Shown here piece by piece: positions 1-12,000 of a DNA stretch of 64,000 nt. The DNA is from Bimuria novae-zelandiae CBS 107.79. Its lineage: Eukaryota; Ascomycota; Dothideomycetes; Pleosporales; Didymosphaeriaceae. Within the stretch, counting starts at the first letter, position 1, and each line of letters starts with the position of its first letter. Under the pieces are notes generated by a model. That model saw only the letters and a list, made by a program, of their open reading frames with translations. It ran no database searches and had not been told where the DNA came from. The DNA is taken from the NCBI GenBank assembly GCA_010015655.1, contig ML976703.1, forward strand, positions 40,405 to 104,404. The letters run 5' to 3'. A program made the translations under genes and the position numbers.

Positions 1-2
1 AA

Positions 3-914
3 GAACCATCATCCTCAGAAGATGAGAGTAGCATGATCGACGGCATCCCTTCACTTCGTCCTCTCCCGCGATCAGGGTCGCGTTACACGAGCGCAACTAA
101 TATCCGTGACCGTCTCCAGCAGATTAAGAGTGACGAGCAAGACGTCAGTCTGAGTAGCGAACGCGATGATATCCGTATACAAGAGCAAGCTTTAGATTTC
201 GTCCGCAACTTCATCACCGAAGACAAGGCGTCCGGCGAAATGATCGACCATCTCCTCAACGAGTTCAACCGCTCTGAATTCTTCGAGTTGCTCGACTCAA
301 AATTGCGCCCCAAGGGTGCCGCACCACCTTCTTCGGACCCAGCATCGCAAAGCACTGCTGGAGCCGGAACAACTGCATCCTCGTACTGGTCCCCGAACTC
401 TTCCCGCCTGTCCTCATTCACTCAGAGCGCAGGTGCGACACCACAGCCCAACTGGGCTGCCTACCCCGCCACCGACCTTATCATTGCATCGCTCTATATC
501 CTGGTCCATCTGGCTAACGGTCGGCCATCCCATCGATCCCTCCTCATCTCACAAACGTCTCTTATGCAGCACATTCTACCCTTGTTAACACATCCGCGGC
601 GCGACGTGCGTCTTCCCTGCGCATGGTTTGTCAATAATCTCGTCTGGGAAGAAGACAGCAGTGATGCTGTCCCAACAAGGAAACGCGCGCAGCAATTGAG
701 GGCGCTTGGTTTCGAAGAGGGGGTTCGGGCATTGAGCCGAGACATTGATTTAGATGTTAGAGAGCGGGCGAGAACAGCAGTGGAGCAGCTGGGTAAGTTG
801 CTTAGTGGGGATAGTCGATATACCAGTCCAGGTGGAAACACAGTAGTTAGAGAAGGAATAGGTAGTGGTTTAGGCGGTTTTAGGGGTCTAGGTGGGTCAC
901 ACCAGGGTAGGTAA
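3..914 (+). CDS. GID5: GID5/VID28 (ARMC8-type) armadillo-repeat protein, C-terminal part
   Basis: The reading frame is open to the left edge of the window, so the gene begins upstream and only the last 303 residues are visible. The ATG at 33 is internal to this open frame and is probably not the start. An alpha-helical armadillo stretch begins with IQEQALDFVRNF (compare IQEQVLALIRN in animal ARMC8). A low-complexity Ser/Thr/Ala linker follows, then a second helical block with HPRRDVRLPCAWFVNNLVW and LDVRERARTAVEQL, which is the usual end of the ARMC8/Vid28 family. In yeast Gid5 is the scaffold of the GID/CTLH ubiquitin ligase that degrades gluconeogenic enzymes, working in cytoplasm and nucleus. 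The tail is Gly-rich. The stop codon lies about ten bases from an AT-rich RIP block, so the 3' UTR must lie in transposon-derived DNA. The family call rests on motif and order similarity; the symbol assumes one-to-one orthology. Confidence 0.82.
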   Translation, partial: EPSSSEDESSMIDGIPSLRPLPRSGSRYTSATNIRDRLQQIKSDEQDVSLSSERDDIRIQEQALDFVRNFITEDKASGEMIDHLLNEFNRSEFFELLDSKLRPKGAAPPSSDPASQSTAGAGTTASSYWSPNSSRLSSFTQSAGATPQPNWAAYPATDLIIASLYILVHLANGRPSHRSLLISQTSLMQHILPLLTHPRRDVRLPCAWFVNNLVWEEDSSDAVPTRKRAQQLRALGFEEGVRALSRDIDLDVRERARTAVEQLGKLLSGDSRYTSPGGNTVVREGIGSGLGGFRGLGGSHQGR

Positions 915-1431
915 AATAAAAATTAATATTTTAAAATACTAAAAACTCCACGTAAAGTAAATTAGTTAATTTACGAAGAAAAACCTTTTATAGTGATTAA
1001 AAATTACAGTATACTAACGTATTTTATACATAAGCTGATTACGCGAGCGAGCTAGTTACCTTATAAAAGCTTTATTATAATTTATATTTAATATAATAGT
1101 AGAAAACGCATATAAATAATTATTAAAAATCATAGTCTGCTAATTTAATATATCTAATAAGTAAGTAGTCTAGGGAAGTAAGTAGTCTAGGGAAGTAAGT
1201 AGTCTAGGGAAGTAAGTAGTCTAGAGAAGTAAGTAGTCTAGGGAAGTAAGTAGTCTACTTTACTAATATTTTATATCTTTATAGGGATCTATCTTCATAA
1301 TAAAATATAATAATAGAATAAAATTAGTATTATAAATTAAATAGTATTTAACGTGGCTGATAAGCGAGCTGATCGGGTAAGCAAGCTAGCTACCCTACTA
1401 ACTTTTAATAACGCGTTACCTATTAACTATA
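915..1431. other. AT-rich RIP-affected spacer, no gene
   Basis: Base composition changes abruptly right after the GID5 stop codon. The stretch is rich in TA, with stops in every frame. It carries a short tandem repeat (listed separately) and no recognisable gene or transposon end until the inverted repeat at 1,432. Confidence 0.8.
1161..1257. repeat. 17-bp tandem repeat, about 5.7 copies
   Basis: The unit GTAAGTAGTCTAGGGAA begins at 1,161, 1,178, 1,195, 1,212, 1,229 and 1,246; the last copy is cut to 12 bases. All full copies are identical except the fourth, which has one G-to-A change. There are no spacers between copies, so this is a minisatellite and not a CRISPR-like array. Confidence 0.95.
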
Positions 1432-3283
1432 ACGTACTCCACAAGCGAGTGGCCGGAAATGCCAAGGCCTTATTAAAACATTCTATTACCTATAGTATAA
1501 CGCGATGTTTTAACTACATAACTAGCTACTAAAATTAAAAGAAGCCTAATTATAGCTTATACTTTAAGCTATTAAAGGGGACGCGCTACTCTTAATTCTA
1601 CGCGCTATAATAGTTTATAGTATTATTAAAAGAATACTAAGATAAAGATACGCTAGAGTAACTTTTTAACCTAACTATATACCTAACTTTATAAATCTCT
1701 TTCTAATAAAGGAGTAGGTAATTATTTAGTATATATTTAACTTAAACAGGCGAGGATTTTCGCCCTCGCTTACTACTATTAAAGATATAGCTAATTTTTT
1801 ATTAGCTAAGTAGCGTTATAAGCCTATTAGCTAGAACTAGGCAATAAAACTTTGTAAAACGCTAGCTAGAGCTCTAAGTTAAGTTTAATTAAAAGTATAA
1901 CTATAAGAGAGCCCTCTATAAAGATCCTAAAGTTATATAGGACTAGTTCTGACTTGTAAAGAATACTAAAGCCAAGTATAGTATCCTACATAAAGATACC
2001 TATAACTTTAATAAGACTAGCTTTATAATAAGCGTAATATTAATAGGAGTAGTTATTATAAACTCTAAGCGTTAAGATAGGCTAAAGAGCGTATAGTAGG
2101 GTAATTAAAAGTAGACTATAGCTATTTAGGGCATTAATGTAACAGGCTAGACAATTCTACACTTTCTTATCTTCTAAGGCAAGCACCACCTCTCTATCTA
2201 GTATAAATAGAAGGATCTACCTTATAATTAGGTTATTATAGTCTCTAAGAATAGCTACATAATAAATAAGCTTAGTTTATAATAGCTAAAGCACTTTAAC
2301 GTGTATATAAAAAAGTATACTATTAGTAGCTATTAACTACTTATTATTAATAACTACGAGAGCTATAACTTGCTTAAATTCTAATAATACTATAAAAATA
2401 ATAAGATTATTTCTCTCTATATACTTTTATATTTATTATACCTCTTGTAGATACTAGATATAGGGTGTTTCTTACTGTTAAAGAAGACGTATGGGCGCTA
2501 AGCTAAGGATCTAATACTTAACTATATTATATATATTACTAAAATTAAGTTCTTACCTTGCTTTATTACTACTTTTAAAGCTATAATTACTTAAAGTAAT
2601 ATTTAAGAAAGCTTTTAAGGTGTTAGTCTTATTTCTCTTAACCTAAAAGCAGTAATATTAAAGCTTAACGTCCGCCTACGTATACTACTACTACTAGTAG
2701 CTAATAATAACCTATAGTACTTAAAGACGCCTAGTAATACCTTAGAATTTAGGTTATATTTAACGCTAGTAAAAGAGAGGATTTAGAAGCACCTTAATAG
2801 TTCCCTAATAAGTCTAGTTAAGGCCTTTAAAAAGATAGTAAAAGGCATAGTAATAGTAGCGCATAAGCTAGTATTAGCATAAAAGCAAATTACTAAGCTT
2901 TAAGCTACTAATAAGGCTACTATATAAAAGAAATTATATAAAAAAGTAATTATAGTAAGAAGGGGTCCTTACAGCTACTAATAGCTAGTAACTAGCTACC
3001 CTAAAGGACTTTACGGCGCGTAGTAATAAGAAAAAAGTAAAAAAGAGTATACGCGCTAATAAAAGTAAATTAACTTAATAGCGCTATAAATACTATAGTA
3101 AGACTAGGTATAATCTGCATACGTGTAAAAATAAAGTAAAAGTAGATTTTAAGTAGATTAGCCTATTATAATTTCTTATAACTATTTATGCGCGTTCTAT
3201 ACTATTGTGTAGAGTGTAGATTTAATAGGGTCTTGGCGTTTCCGGCCACTCGCTTCTGCCGGCCACTCGCTTGTGGAGTACGT
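1432..3283 (+). mobile_element. Fot1/pogo-like DNA transposon (copy F1), RIP-inactivated
   Basis: Inverted repeats start at 1,432 (ACGTACTCCACAAGCGAG...) and end at 3,283, each bordered by TA (1,430-1,431 and 3,284-3,285), the expected target duplication of Tc1/mariner/pogo elements. The 1,852-bp length fits the Fot1 family. The plus strand encodes a decayed DDE transposase. DTYNF followed by a TGF-like tract is near 1,995. The derivative of the RPKSVQPGN-type tract is near 2,080-2,110, GKHHLS near 2,180, and a derivative of the LLQPLDVGCF motif near 2,450-2,475. Nearly all disruptions are TAG/TAA, as expected from C-to-T changes at CpA. The right terminal repeat carries an extra 17-bp copy of its inner half (CAGAAGCGAGTGGCCGG) that the left lacks. 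No intact protein is possible. Confidence 0.87.
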
Positions 3284-3899
3284 TAATACCTTATCTAAAT
3301 GTTTCTTAATTATTTTATAATGAAGCAGATATGTTCCTTACTCTATTAAATATAAATAGACATTATATAAAAAGTGTTTAAAAGGCTATATTTATATATA
3401 ATTCCGTTAATTTATGCACTAAACTTAATGCATTGGAATTGCTATATAATATAATTATAAGCCTATATTAAAAAAGGTTATAAAGCTGGAAGGGGAGGTA
3501 ATTATTAGGCATATACTTAACCCAGATTCTTAATAATTTCCGCCCACGCTAGGTGTTATATAAAATATAATAAATAACCTACTTATAGTAGGATAAGAAA
3601 AAGAGTACTCTTACAAGTTATAGAGTTTTAAGTCTTATAATTTAGCTAATAGTAGGTTTCTAGTCAGGGGTAAAATATAGTTCAGTAGAGAAAATATAAA
3701 AAATTAAAGTCATAGACTTACTTCTTGCTTAGAAAGCAAGTAAAAGCTATAATAATTTAGTAATTTAAAGAAAGGTTTTAACTACTGTATAATTATTTAT
3801 AACTTTTCTTTTAATGTATAATATAGTTTCTTTTAACTAGATAAGTAAGTTTAGTATATTCTCTTAATACGTACTAATTTTTACTATTTATTTTCTACT
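3284..3899. other. AT-rich transposon debris
   Basis: This stretch is RIP-like and has no open frame. A segment near 3,498-3,560 (GGAGGTAATTATTAGGC onward) resembles the N-terminal coding part of copy F1 near 1,720-1,790, suggesting a fragment of another Fot1-like element. Boundaries cannot be set by eye. Confidence 0.5.
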
Positions 3900-5160
3900 G
3901 AAACGTTAACGTTTTTTAATCATAAAATAGTATTAATACGAAACTAGTACTTAGTATACTAATCCTTAGCGTCTATAACGTCCTTATAACGCTTAGGTAG
4001 AAATAATATATAATTATTTATAGCCTCTTAGGGTGTATTATTCTACTCTTTGTTTATAACGCTTATAAAAGCCTTTATACTTGTATTAATATATTTATAA
4101 TCTAAATTACTCTTTTATTTCTTAATGGGTCTATCCTTTAGTACGCTCTAGATGTTTCTATAGGGTTTAGGTCTAGTAAATAAGGAGGGTAAGGATAAAA
4201 CTTGATCTTATATTTTTCAAAAATTTAAAACCTCTTCTATTTTATATATTTTAACGTTATCTTGTTGAAGTTGTCACCCACATAGCTATTAATATATAAT
4301 TTAACCTAATTAAAGCATAATATAATATACATATATATATATATATATATTACGTTGTTTTTTAATACAATATAAAAAAAGAATAAATTAACTTACCACT
4401 CTTTATTTACTATTTAATAATAGGTCTTAAGTCCTTTCTTATATAATCCTTATTATTTAATTTTATTATTAATCTAGGCGTTTTAATAATAACTTATTTG
4501 GACCTTCCACCTATATAAGTAGAACCAAAACTTGAATACTAACCTCTTAGCATATAATTAAGTGAGTTAATCGCGATTAAGAAACTTTAATATAGAAAAA
4601 GGTTAAGATAACCCACTTATAAATTTAGTAAACGTAGTTCTTTTCTAACTCGCTTATTTTTTTTTAAATATCCATCCTAGAACCGTGTCCTTTCTATATT
4701 ACTATTCTATTAGAAAATATGATTTAATTAAAATTAATATTTTTACTTCCTTGTTATTACTTAGTAAAACTAAGTCTTGTTTTAGCTTTTTTACTATGTA
4801 TATTAATTTTTAAAGCATATTTTAATAGTATAACTCTTCTTTTTTAGAATCTTTTCTAAAGTACTTTTGGAAATATTGATACTATTTTTAGCTAATAGTT
4901 CTTTACTGAGCGTTTTAGGGTTTTTAGTTAAAGTTCTATTAGTAACTCTTTAAGTTCTTAAAGACACCTTTGTTATTCTCCCCTTTTAACTACTTTAGTA
5001 TTAGAAAAATTCTTTTTTGAATTTCTAATACCCTATATAGTATTATAAATAACTTTTTTAGTTTTATTAAGGGTAGAGATATTAGTAGACATTGGATTAT
5101 TAGACCTTTAAAGTAAGTTAACTTCATATTTAAGTTTTAAAACTTATGGAGCCATTTTAA
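3900..5160 (-). mobile_element. Tc1/mariner-like element relic, RIP-inactivated
   Basis: On the minus strand the region near 4,160-4,210 reads PYPPYLLDLNPIE, a clear derivative of the PPYSPDLNPIE motif that follows the last catalytic region in DDE_3 Tc1/mariner transposases. A possible N-terminal part with an ATG near 5,096 and helix-turn-helix-like residues lies further upstream on the minus strand. Many TAG/TAA/TGA stops interrupt it. Terminal repeats were not found by eye, so the limits are approximate. A short (AT)n tract near 4,330-4,350 lies inside. Confidence 0.65.
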
Positions 5161-5720
5161 TATAATAGAAGGTAATAAGAAAACTATAAGTAAGAGTGTC
5201 TTATAAGCGAGACTATTAGTGACTTATTATGTTATATAATAGAATTAAAGTAGTTCCTAATAATTTAATTTTTAAATAATTAAATTTCTAGATAAGACAC
5301 TTATTACAAATGTTATAGTATATAAACTTTACTAAGGCTACTAGACCTACAAAATATCTTAGCAACACTTATACCCTAGTTTTTAAGAAAATAAGCTTTA
5401 AACCTAAATTAGAAGAATTTTATTTCACGTAATATTCTCTATATTAAAACTATAACTAGTCGTAAATTTTTAATACTAAAATTAAAGTTTTTAACTTTTT
5501 CTTTAGAATTTAATTTTGCCCCTAATAAGAAACTAATATTGACTAAGTTATAAGAGTATACAAACTATAACTTTTAATAGTACTCTTTTTTATCACCCTC
5601 TCTAATAATTAATTAGGTAGTTAAGACATCGCGTTATACTATTATTAATAGTATATTTTAGTAAGGTCTTGGCAGAGTAATACACTCATTTATATAATAT
5701 ACTTACTTAACGTATTTAAT
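5161..5720. other. AT-rich debris with a Fot1-like subterminal motif
   Basis: No gene is visible. Near 5,661 the sequence GTAAGGTCTTGGCAGAGTAA matches the subterminal motif that precedes the terminal repeat of copies F1 and F3. This suggests the end of another Fot1-like copy whose body is not recognisable. Confidence 0.5.
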
Positions 5721-7493
5721 TAAAAAGCTACGTACTTTACTAAAATCGTGTAACGCATCCTATATAATTAACTACGTCATAACGCTAGTAGCCTATATAG
5801 CCCTTATAAAAATGTGGAATAAGTCTTATAATTATGTCTTATTAAAATAAAATAGTAAAGTCTATATCCGTGCTAGTATTGACCTATAATATATTAAAAT
5901 TAATACTATAGAGGTGCCCTTAACGTATTTAGCCAAAATATAAAATGAGATTACTAAATTACAAGCTATACTCTATAAAGGAGTAAGGTTTAGTGGGCTA
6001 TATTTTAAACTTTAACTAATATAGCTTTCTACCTTAAATTATTAACGCATACAAAATAGTTAACTATGTACTTACTATACGTAGCTAATTTCTCGCCCTA
6101 TAGCTTATAAGTAAGAAGTAAATATTACACTTTCCTAATGCGTAGCTAGACCTATAAACTAAGTAATTTAAAAGCTTTTATAGTTAGGGTATCTTTTATA
6201 AGAATCCTATTAAAATCTCTACCTAATATAAGCTTATAAAGGACACACGCTAGACGTACGATATACTTAATATAAATATATATAATTTTAATAAGATAGG
6301 CTTTATAAGAAGAATCACTTTTATGTTTAGAGTAGTTACTAGCGTAGACACTATAGATAGAGCTAAACACGTAGAGCTAAGTAATTAAGACTAAGTTATA
6401 ATAATTAAAGCTATCTACGTAGCTAATTAGTCTATACTACCCCTTATTATCCTGTCTAGTAAGCTTTAGTAAGCTAGCTAGTTACCAGCTATTAATAATA
6501 ATAGCTAAGTAATGAATAACTTAGGGCTTATTTAGTTAAAGTACTTTTATTAGTATATAAAGTCTTATATAGTAGGTGCTTAGAGATTACTTATCCTAAA
6601 TAACTATAATTTTAAAAAGGTAAGCGCCCCGCTTACTAAGCCAATACTATATAACTTTCCTACTTATACTAAAGGGCACGCATAAGAATACTAAAGCTAT
6701 TATATTCTTGTACAGTATAATATATATAAGTAATGTTAGAACTAGTGTTTAATCCTAGCTTCTATACGCAAGTTACCACGTGTCTCTTTTTATACCACGT
6801 GCTATTATTATAATAATAGCTATACTAATCCTTAGTTCCAGAAATACATTAAGATATATAAAATTATTAGCTTTTATATACCTATTTATATAAGCTATTT
6901 TTTATAACCTTTAAATATTAACTATTTCTGACCTCTTAAATAGCGTACGGATATAAGGTAACTAAGCTAGCTAAATAAGATATTTATTATATATATAAGG
7001 GAGAGTTCCTATTAATTTACCTACGCATATAAAGGGCTATATTTATAGAGTAAAATATTAAAGCTGGCTTTTAAGTAATAGGACTAGTGCCTTTTTATCT
7101 AAGTTAGATACTCGTATACTTAACTATAGTTAGAATACTATTATTATTAGGAATAGGTTAAATAGCAGGCTAGGCTTATACGTAATTATTTATAATAATA
7201 GTTCTAAAGCTTTATACACCAAGCTATTGCGTAGCTTATTAAAGCTATTAGCTTATAATAAACTTAGTAACTCTCTTAGTAGAGGAAGTTAGGAAGCTAT
7301 AGGTAATAATAGTATATTACTAAATAAAGCATTCTATAGGCTAAGAAAGGTTATAGGCTAGTTATAAGGGGTAAAAGAGTACTTCAGTAGGTAAAGCAGA
7401 ATAATTAACTATAATAATAAGAAGTACTATTAATATTTAGTAACTATTACGAGAAAGAATATAGAAGAACTTAGTATACCTAAAAATTATAAC
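5721..7493 (+). mobile_element. Fot1/pogo-like transposon relic (copy F2), RIP-inactivated
   Basis: Plus-strand translation shows scattered Fot1 transposase remains. A YNF.K.GF tract near 6,285-6,310 derives from YNFDETGF and is followed by VVTS...RAKHV. A QPL.I.YF.PLK tract near 6,890-6,925 derives from LLQPLDVGCFAPLK. All frames are broken by TAG/TAA. The relic is flanked by inverted copies of a GGTCTTGGC-containing motif (5,661 on plus, 7,554 on minus), but these may belong to neighbouring copies, so its own termini stay uncertain. A 72-codon minus ORF inside it (6,152-6,370) is random. Confidence 0.65.
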
Positions 7494-7623
7494 TAACGTA
7501 TATGCATAGTAAGTTAATTAGTTAAACAAGTTAATTACTTTGCCAAGACCCTACTAAAATCTATACTCTACACGATAGCACAGAATCCACATAAATAGTT
7601 ATGAGAAATCGTAGTAGGCTAAT

Positions 7624-7927
7624 TGTTAGGATCTACAATCCAACATAAGGGATAGCGAATTATTTATACTTAGTTATAGCGAGTGCACGTGGGAGGCACC
7701 GTTGTCTTCGCTTACTACGCTATTGGCGCTTAGAGAGGTTACGTGACTGCTCTCTAGAGAGCGCTCTAGGGAGAGCGCTCGCCAGCAAGCAGTCAGGGAC
7801 TAGTATATAGAAACGCTAAAGATAGACTCTCTATCTTCGTGTTTAATCTCGTTTATTAATATATTATTTAGATTATACTTAAATATTATTAATTTATTTA
7901 TAACCGTGTATTATTTTTAATACTAAC
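7624..7927 (+). repeat. Possible unpaired LTR or leader of the outer retroelement
   Basis: The segment starts TGTTAGGATCTAC, typical of fungal LTR starts, and leads into a gag-like frame. It has a GC-richer island at 7,680-7,810 with the direct repeat AGAGCGCTC and the palindrome CTCTCTAGAGAG. No second copy exists in the window and the end (about 7,927) lacks a clean CA, so the LTR call is tentative. Confidence 0.4.
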
Positions 7928-8571
7928 GTCCTATAAATACGCGCGAGCTGTTAATAAATACTTTTTTATTAGACTAGTACTCTTACCTAAAACCTAATCT
8001 TAGCTCCTTCAAGACTAGCTACCTCTTCGAGACTTAATAGCTTAAACACTCTTAATATAATTACTATAAAAAAATTTACTTTTCTATAGCTTTTAATAAT
8101 ACTAGCATTCTACTAATAAAGGGTAGCAAGAATAAAGTATATAAAACTAATTTATATAATAGTAACTATAAGCTCCTTAATACGTAGCTACTATAGTTAG
8201 ACCTATACTTCTTTAACCAGGATAATAACCTTAAGAACGAGAAGTCGGTTATCTTTATAATAATATATATATAATAATTAACTAAAGAATAGATCCGTTT
8301 ATACTTAGTTAAATAAATAGATATAGACTACTAGAACTAAGATAAGGACTATATAAATAGTTATGCTAACATAGTTAATATTATTAAAAATTACGTTAAC
8401 TTTAAGAAGTACCTTAAATAACTATTTAAAATTGCTAATAAAACTGCTATAGCTAAATACGCTATCTAGATAAATAAGTAGTAATACTCCGTAGCTAAAT
8501 ATATGGCTAAGTTTTATAAATACGCTATATGGCTTAAATAGAAAAAAGAATTCCTTAAGACTATATATAAG
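7928..8571 (+). pseudogene. gag-like remnant of the outer retroelement, 5' half
   Basis: In one frame, despite many TAG/TAA codons, a retrotransposon capsid-like pattern is visible: charged helices, an LKQ-like tract (near 8,460-8,490) and a VAKYMAKFYKYA tract near 8,495-8,530. The frame runs up to 8,571, where a Ty3/Gypsy element is inserted. It resumes in the same frame at 22,916, which shows that the two pieces were once one gene. It is RIP-inactivated. Confidence 0.6.
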
Positions 8572-9068
8572 TGTTACGATCTTGGAAACCTTAAAGGTAA
8601 GGATACCAGAAAAAGGAGCCTATAGGACGGGGGCCCGCAGGGGAACGAAATAAATGGAACACAAAGAAGCGCGGGGCAGCTTAGGTCAGTAGTCACGTAA
8701 TAAAGTCCCGCCTAAGCGAGAAGTCTAAGGGACCACGAAAGTCCTAGGGATCACGAGGCCTAGACAGGACTACGAAGACAATTTAGATAATAGCAAGGGA
8801 TAGAATAGATAGTATATAGTCTAATAATTTCTCTATACCTTTCCTACTCTTTCTATTTAACTCTTAACACTACGAGTATATCTTCTATAATAGATTAGTA
8901 AATCTCCTAGTTAGTTTTTCTATAGTTTATTATAAAATAAAATTATTTATAACCTACTATATTGTTCTCTCTAGCTCTTAACTACTTAATATTTATAAGG
9001 AGCTTTACCTTTAACCTATTCTCTCCTTATCTAGAATAGGCTTAGGTGCGTATAGCCCCTTTATAACA
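8572..9068 (+). repeat. 5' LTR of G1
   Basis: 497 bp, from TGTTACGATC to CTTTATAACA. It is the direct-repeat partner of 22,414-22,910 and of the same family as the LTRs at 13,290, 19,993 and 23,270. Confidence 0.93.
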
Positions 9069-12000
9069 CATTAACTACCTAAAGGTCTAAAATAATATAA
9101 TAATACTATTTAGCATTACTAGCTTAAGGATCTCAATAGGAGGTAGTGCTTTTAGGCTAACTATAAACCTAATAACGTTACTAGCTAGTTAAGCTAATAA
9201 GATATAATAGCTTAAAGAGTAGTTAGCTAAGCTAATAGCTTACGTTCTAGCTACTATAATTATAAAAAGAATATCCTTTGAGGTTCCTACTGTTTATAAA
9301 AGTAAATAAGAAGGACTTTGGGCGTTTCTTATAAATCTAAAACTATACTACTAATATAACAAGAATATCTTTAGGACTAAGTAGTCTAAAATCCTAGTAG
9401 TAGGCATGTATATAAAGGGCAAGGTAGCCAAGTGACTTTAACCCCTTACTAAGGATTATCTAGCAAACAAAGATAATATCTTAGAATGTAATAATAAAAC
9501 TAAAACGGTGTTTATGAACTAGGTATGTGTTATGAAATAGATCTACATTATATTTAAAGAAGTTAATAAGAAATAACAAGCTAAATATAAAACATAAAAG
9601 CTTAAATAAACTAGATTAGCTAGTGCCTATACGGCTAATTTTAGACGCCTATAGGCTAAAATTAACTTGGACAACGTCCTACTTTGAGTAGCTCACTATA
9701 ATAGGCTAAAGGAAAGTGTTAAGAATAAACTTACTTATTATAATAAATTAAATAATCTAGAGGAACTTGTAAAGTTAGCTGTATAAATTAATAATTAATT
9801 ATACAAATAATAGTTACAAAAGCAAGAAGGCAACTACATCGAACTTAATATTAAAAATAGCTAAAAACTATAAAAGGACTATAATAGAGATAGCGTAATA
9901 GCTAATAAAGCTTAAGAATAAAAACTAAGGAAGTAGTAGAAGGGCTATAATAATAGACTATTTAATTAAAAATAATAATAATACTTTAATAAAATCGCGT
10001 GCTAAGGATATAGAGAATAAAGTTACTTCTAAAGGGATTATTTAAAAAATAATAAGGGACAAAGCAAGGAAACTTAAATTATTTCAGTAGTAATAGCTAT
10101 ATTATAGTCACTAACACCCACGCCACTAAGAATAGATAAAAATAAAGTTTCTAACATAGATCTCGAGGTTCTAGAGACACTAAAAGAAATAGAATAAAGG
10201 ATAGTACTAGAGTACGAGGTCCTTCTTTAGCTATTACAAGAAAAGTACTAGGTATACAATAGCTAGATATGTATACACCCTAAAAATACACGCAAAAGAT
10301 TAAACTTAAAAGGCTAAGAGCTATAATAATCTATAAGTTTACTATGAAGTACTAAGGAAATATACTAGTACTAGGATAGTAGATTAAGATTTAAGAATAA
10401 TATAAGAGGGTAGCCTAGTTCTTTTACAATAAAGAGGACTGCTAACTATATTAGATAAACAAGGTTTAAGTAGTAATAACGCTAGGAAATCCTAATCACA
10501 AGTTTATTAATAACTATAAACTAATAAACTATTATAAATATTTTCTTAATAAATAGTTACGATACTATAAGGAATTAGGATTGTAAAAGTACTTTAATAA
10601 TAAATACTAGATGCATAAGGCATATAAAGAAGCTATAGACTAGTATCCTAAAGGTATAAACTTAGGATTAATAGTAATTATAGGAAAGTAATAGACAGAG
10701 GATACGAGTCCTAATTACCTATAATAAATTAGATAATTAGATTATAATAGGGATTTCTTAGCCTACCTATATTAAAAAGAATAAATACTACTACTATATT
10801 AGGATCTAAAACCTTAGGAGTGTCTAGTTACAGGATATGAACGACACGGAGAACCTTAAAAGGAAGAAGAGGTCTAGTAATTTAAGAATACAAAAAGTAC
10901 CTACAAAATGCTCTACTAGAAGTAATAGAAAAAGACTAAAACTAACACTAAGATAAATAAAACCACACGAATCTAGTATAAGAAAGTAAAGACTTTTTAG
11001 GACCTTAAAAAATAAGCTAATAATAAGTTAGAAAACTAGAGCGCTATTAGAAAAAAATACTTCACTAGTAAAGACGCAACTATAAAGGTAAAAAAGGCAG
11101 AAATAGATATAAATAACTTATAACTAACTAAAGAAGTTACGATTAGTGATTACTAAGTAATAGCGCTAATATACCCTAGAGCGACTAGATATTTAATATT
11201 TCTTAAAAATAGTAGAAAAATATAACCTGCCTTATAAAAATAAAGAGACACTAGTGTACGTGGAAATAGTAAATAGGATATTATCCTACGAATATAGTAA
11301 AGGCTAATTATGCCTTAAAATAACGCTATTATCTATTAATTTAGATGGATTCAGGAGCTAATATAGCTTTACGATAATAGATCTTCGAAGCTTAAAAGTA
11401 ATTATTTGTCATAACTCGCTTCTTAAATATAACCCTATTATTAATTAGTAGAAGAAAACGCTACTCGGTTAAAGACCTACGCTAAAGATTACTAAAATAT
11501 AAAAAGTATAAAAAGTATAGCTATTAATCCTAGAAGCCCTAGTAGGGTGGGTTAAAAAATAGACTAAATAATTTTTAGCTACTAAAATCACGAGAGTTAT
11601 AGAAGAAAATTTTGGCTAAGTAAGAATGATTAAGTACGATACTTAGGCCTTAATATAAAAGTAAAAGTTAACAATATTCTACTAGAATACTAAGAGTATG
11701 CGGAAGTCTTTAAAGAAATTAAAGAAAAAGATTTACTAGAATACTAAAAATAAAATTATAAGATACCTTTAGTAGAGGATATCAAGCTACGCTTAGAATA
11801 GCTATAACTAATATCTATAAACGAAGAGAAGGAAGTATAAGAATACTTAAAGAATTTTTTTACAAAGAGATATATTTAAGAAAGTTAAACCCTAGTAGGT
11901 TTTCTTATATTTTAGGTTCCCAAGAAGAACGACAAACTACGACTTTATATAAATTATAAATAACTAAATAAGGCTACGATTAAGAATTTTTATCCCTTAC

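Noticed and set aside
1161..1257. Possible CRISPR-like array
   Set aside because: The units are contiguous without spacers and the genome is eukaryotic; it is a minisatellite.
6152..6370. 72-codon ORF in the AT-rich block
   Set aside because: It is antisense to the F2 transposase relic, in RIP-mutated DNA with strongly biased Ile/Tyr/Lys content.
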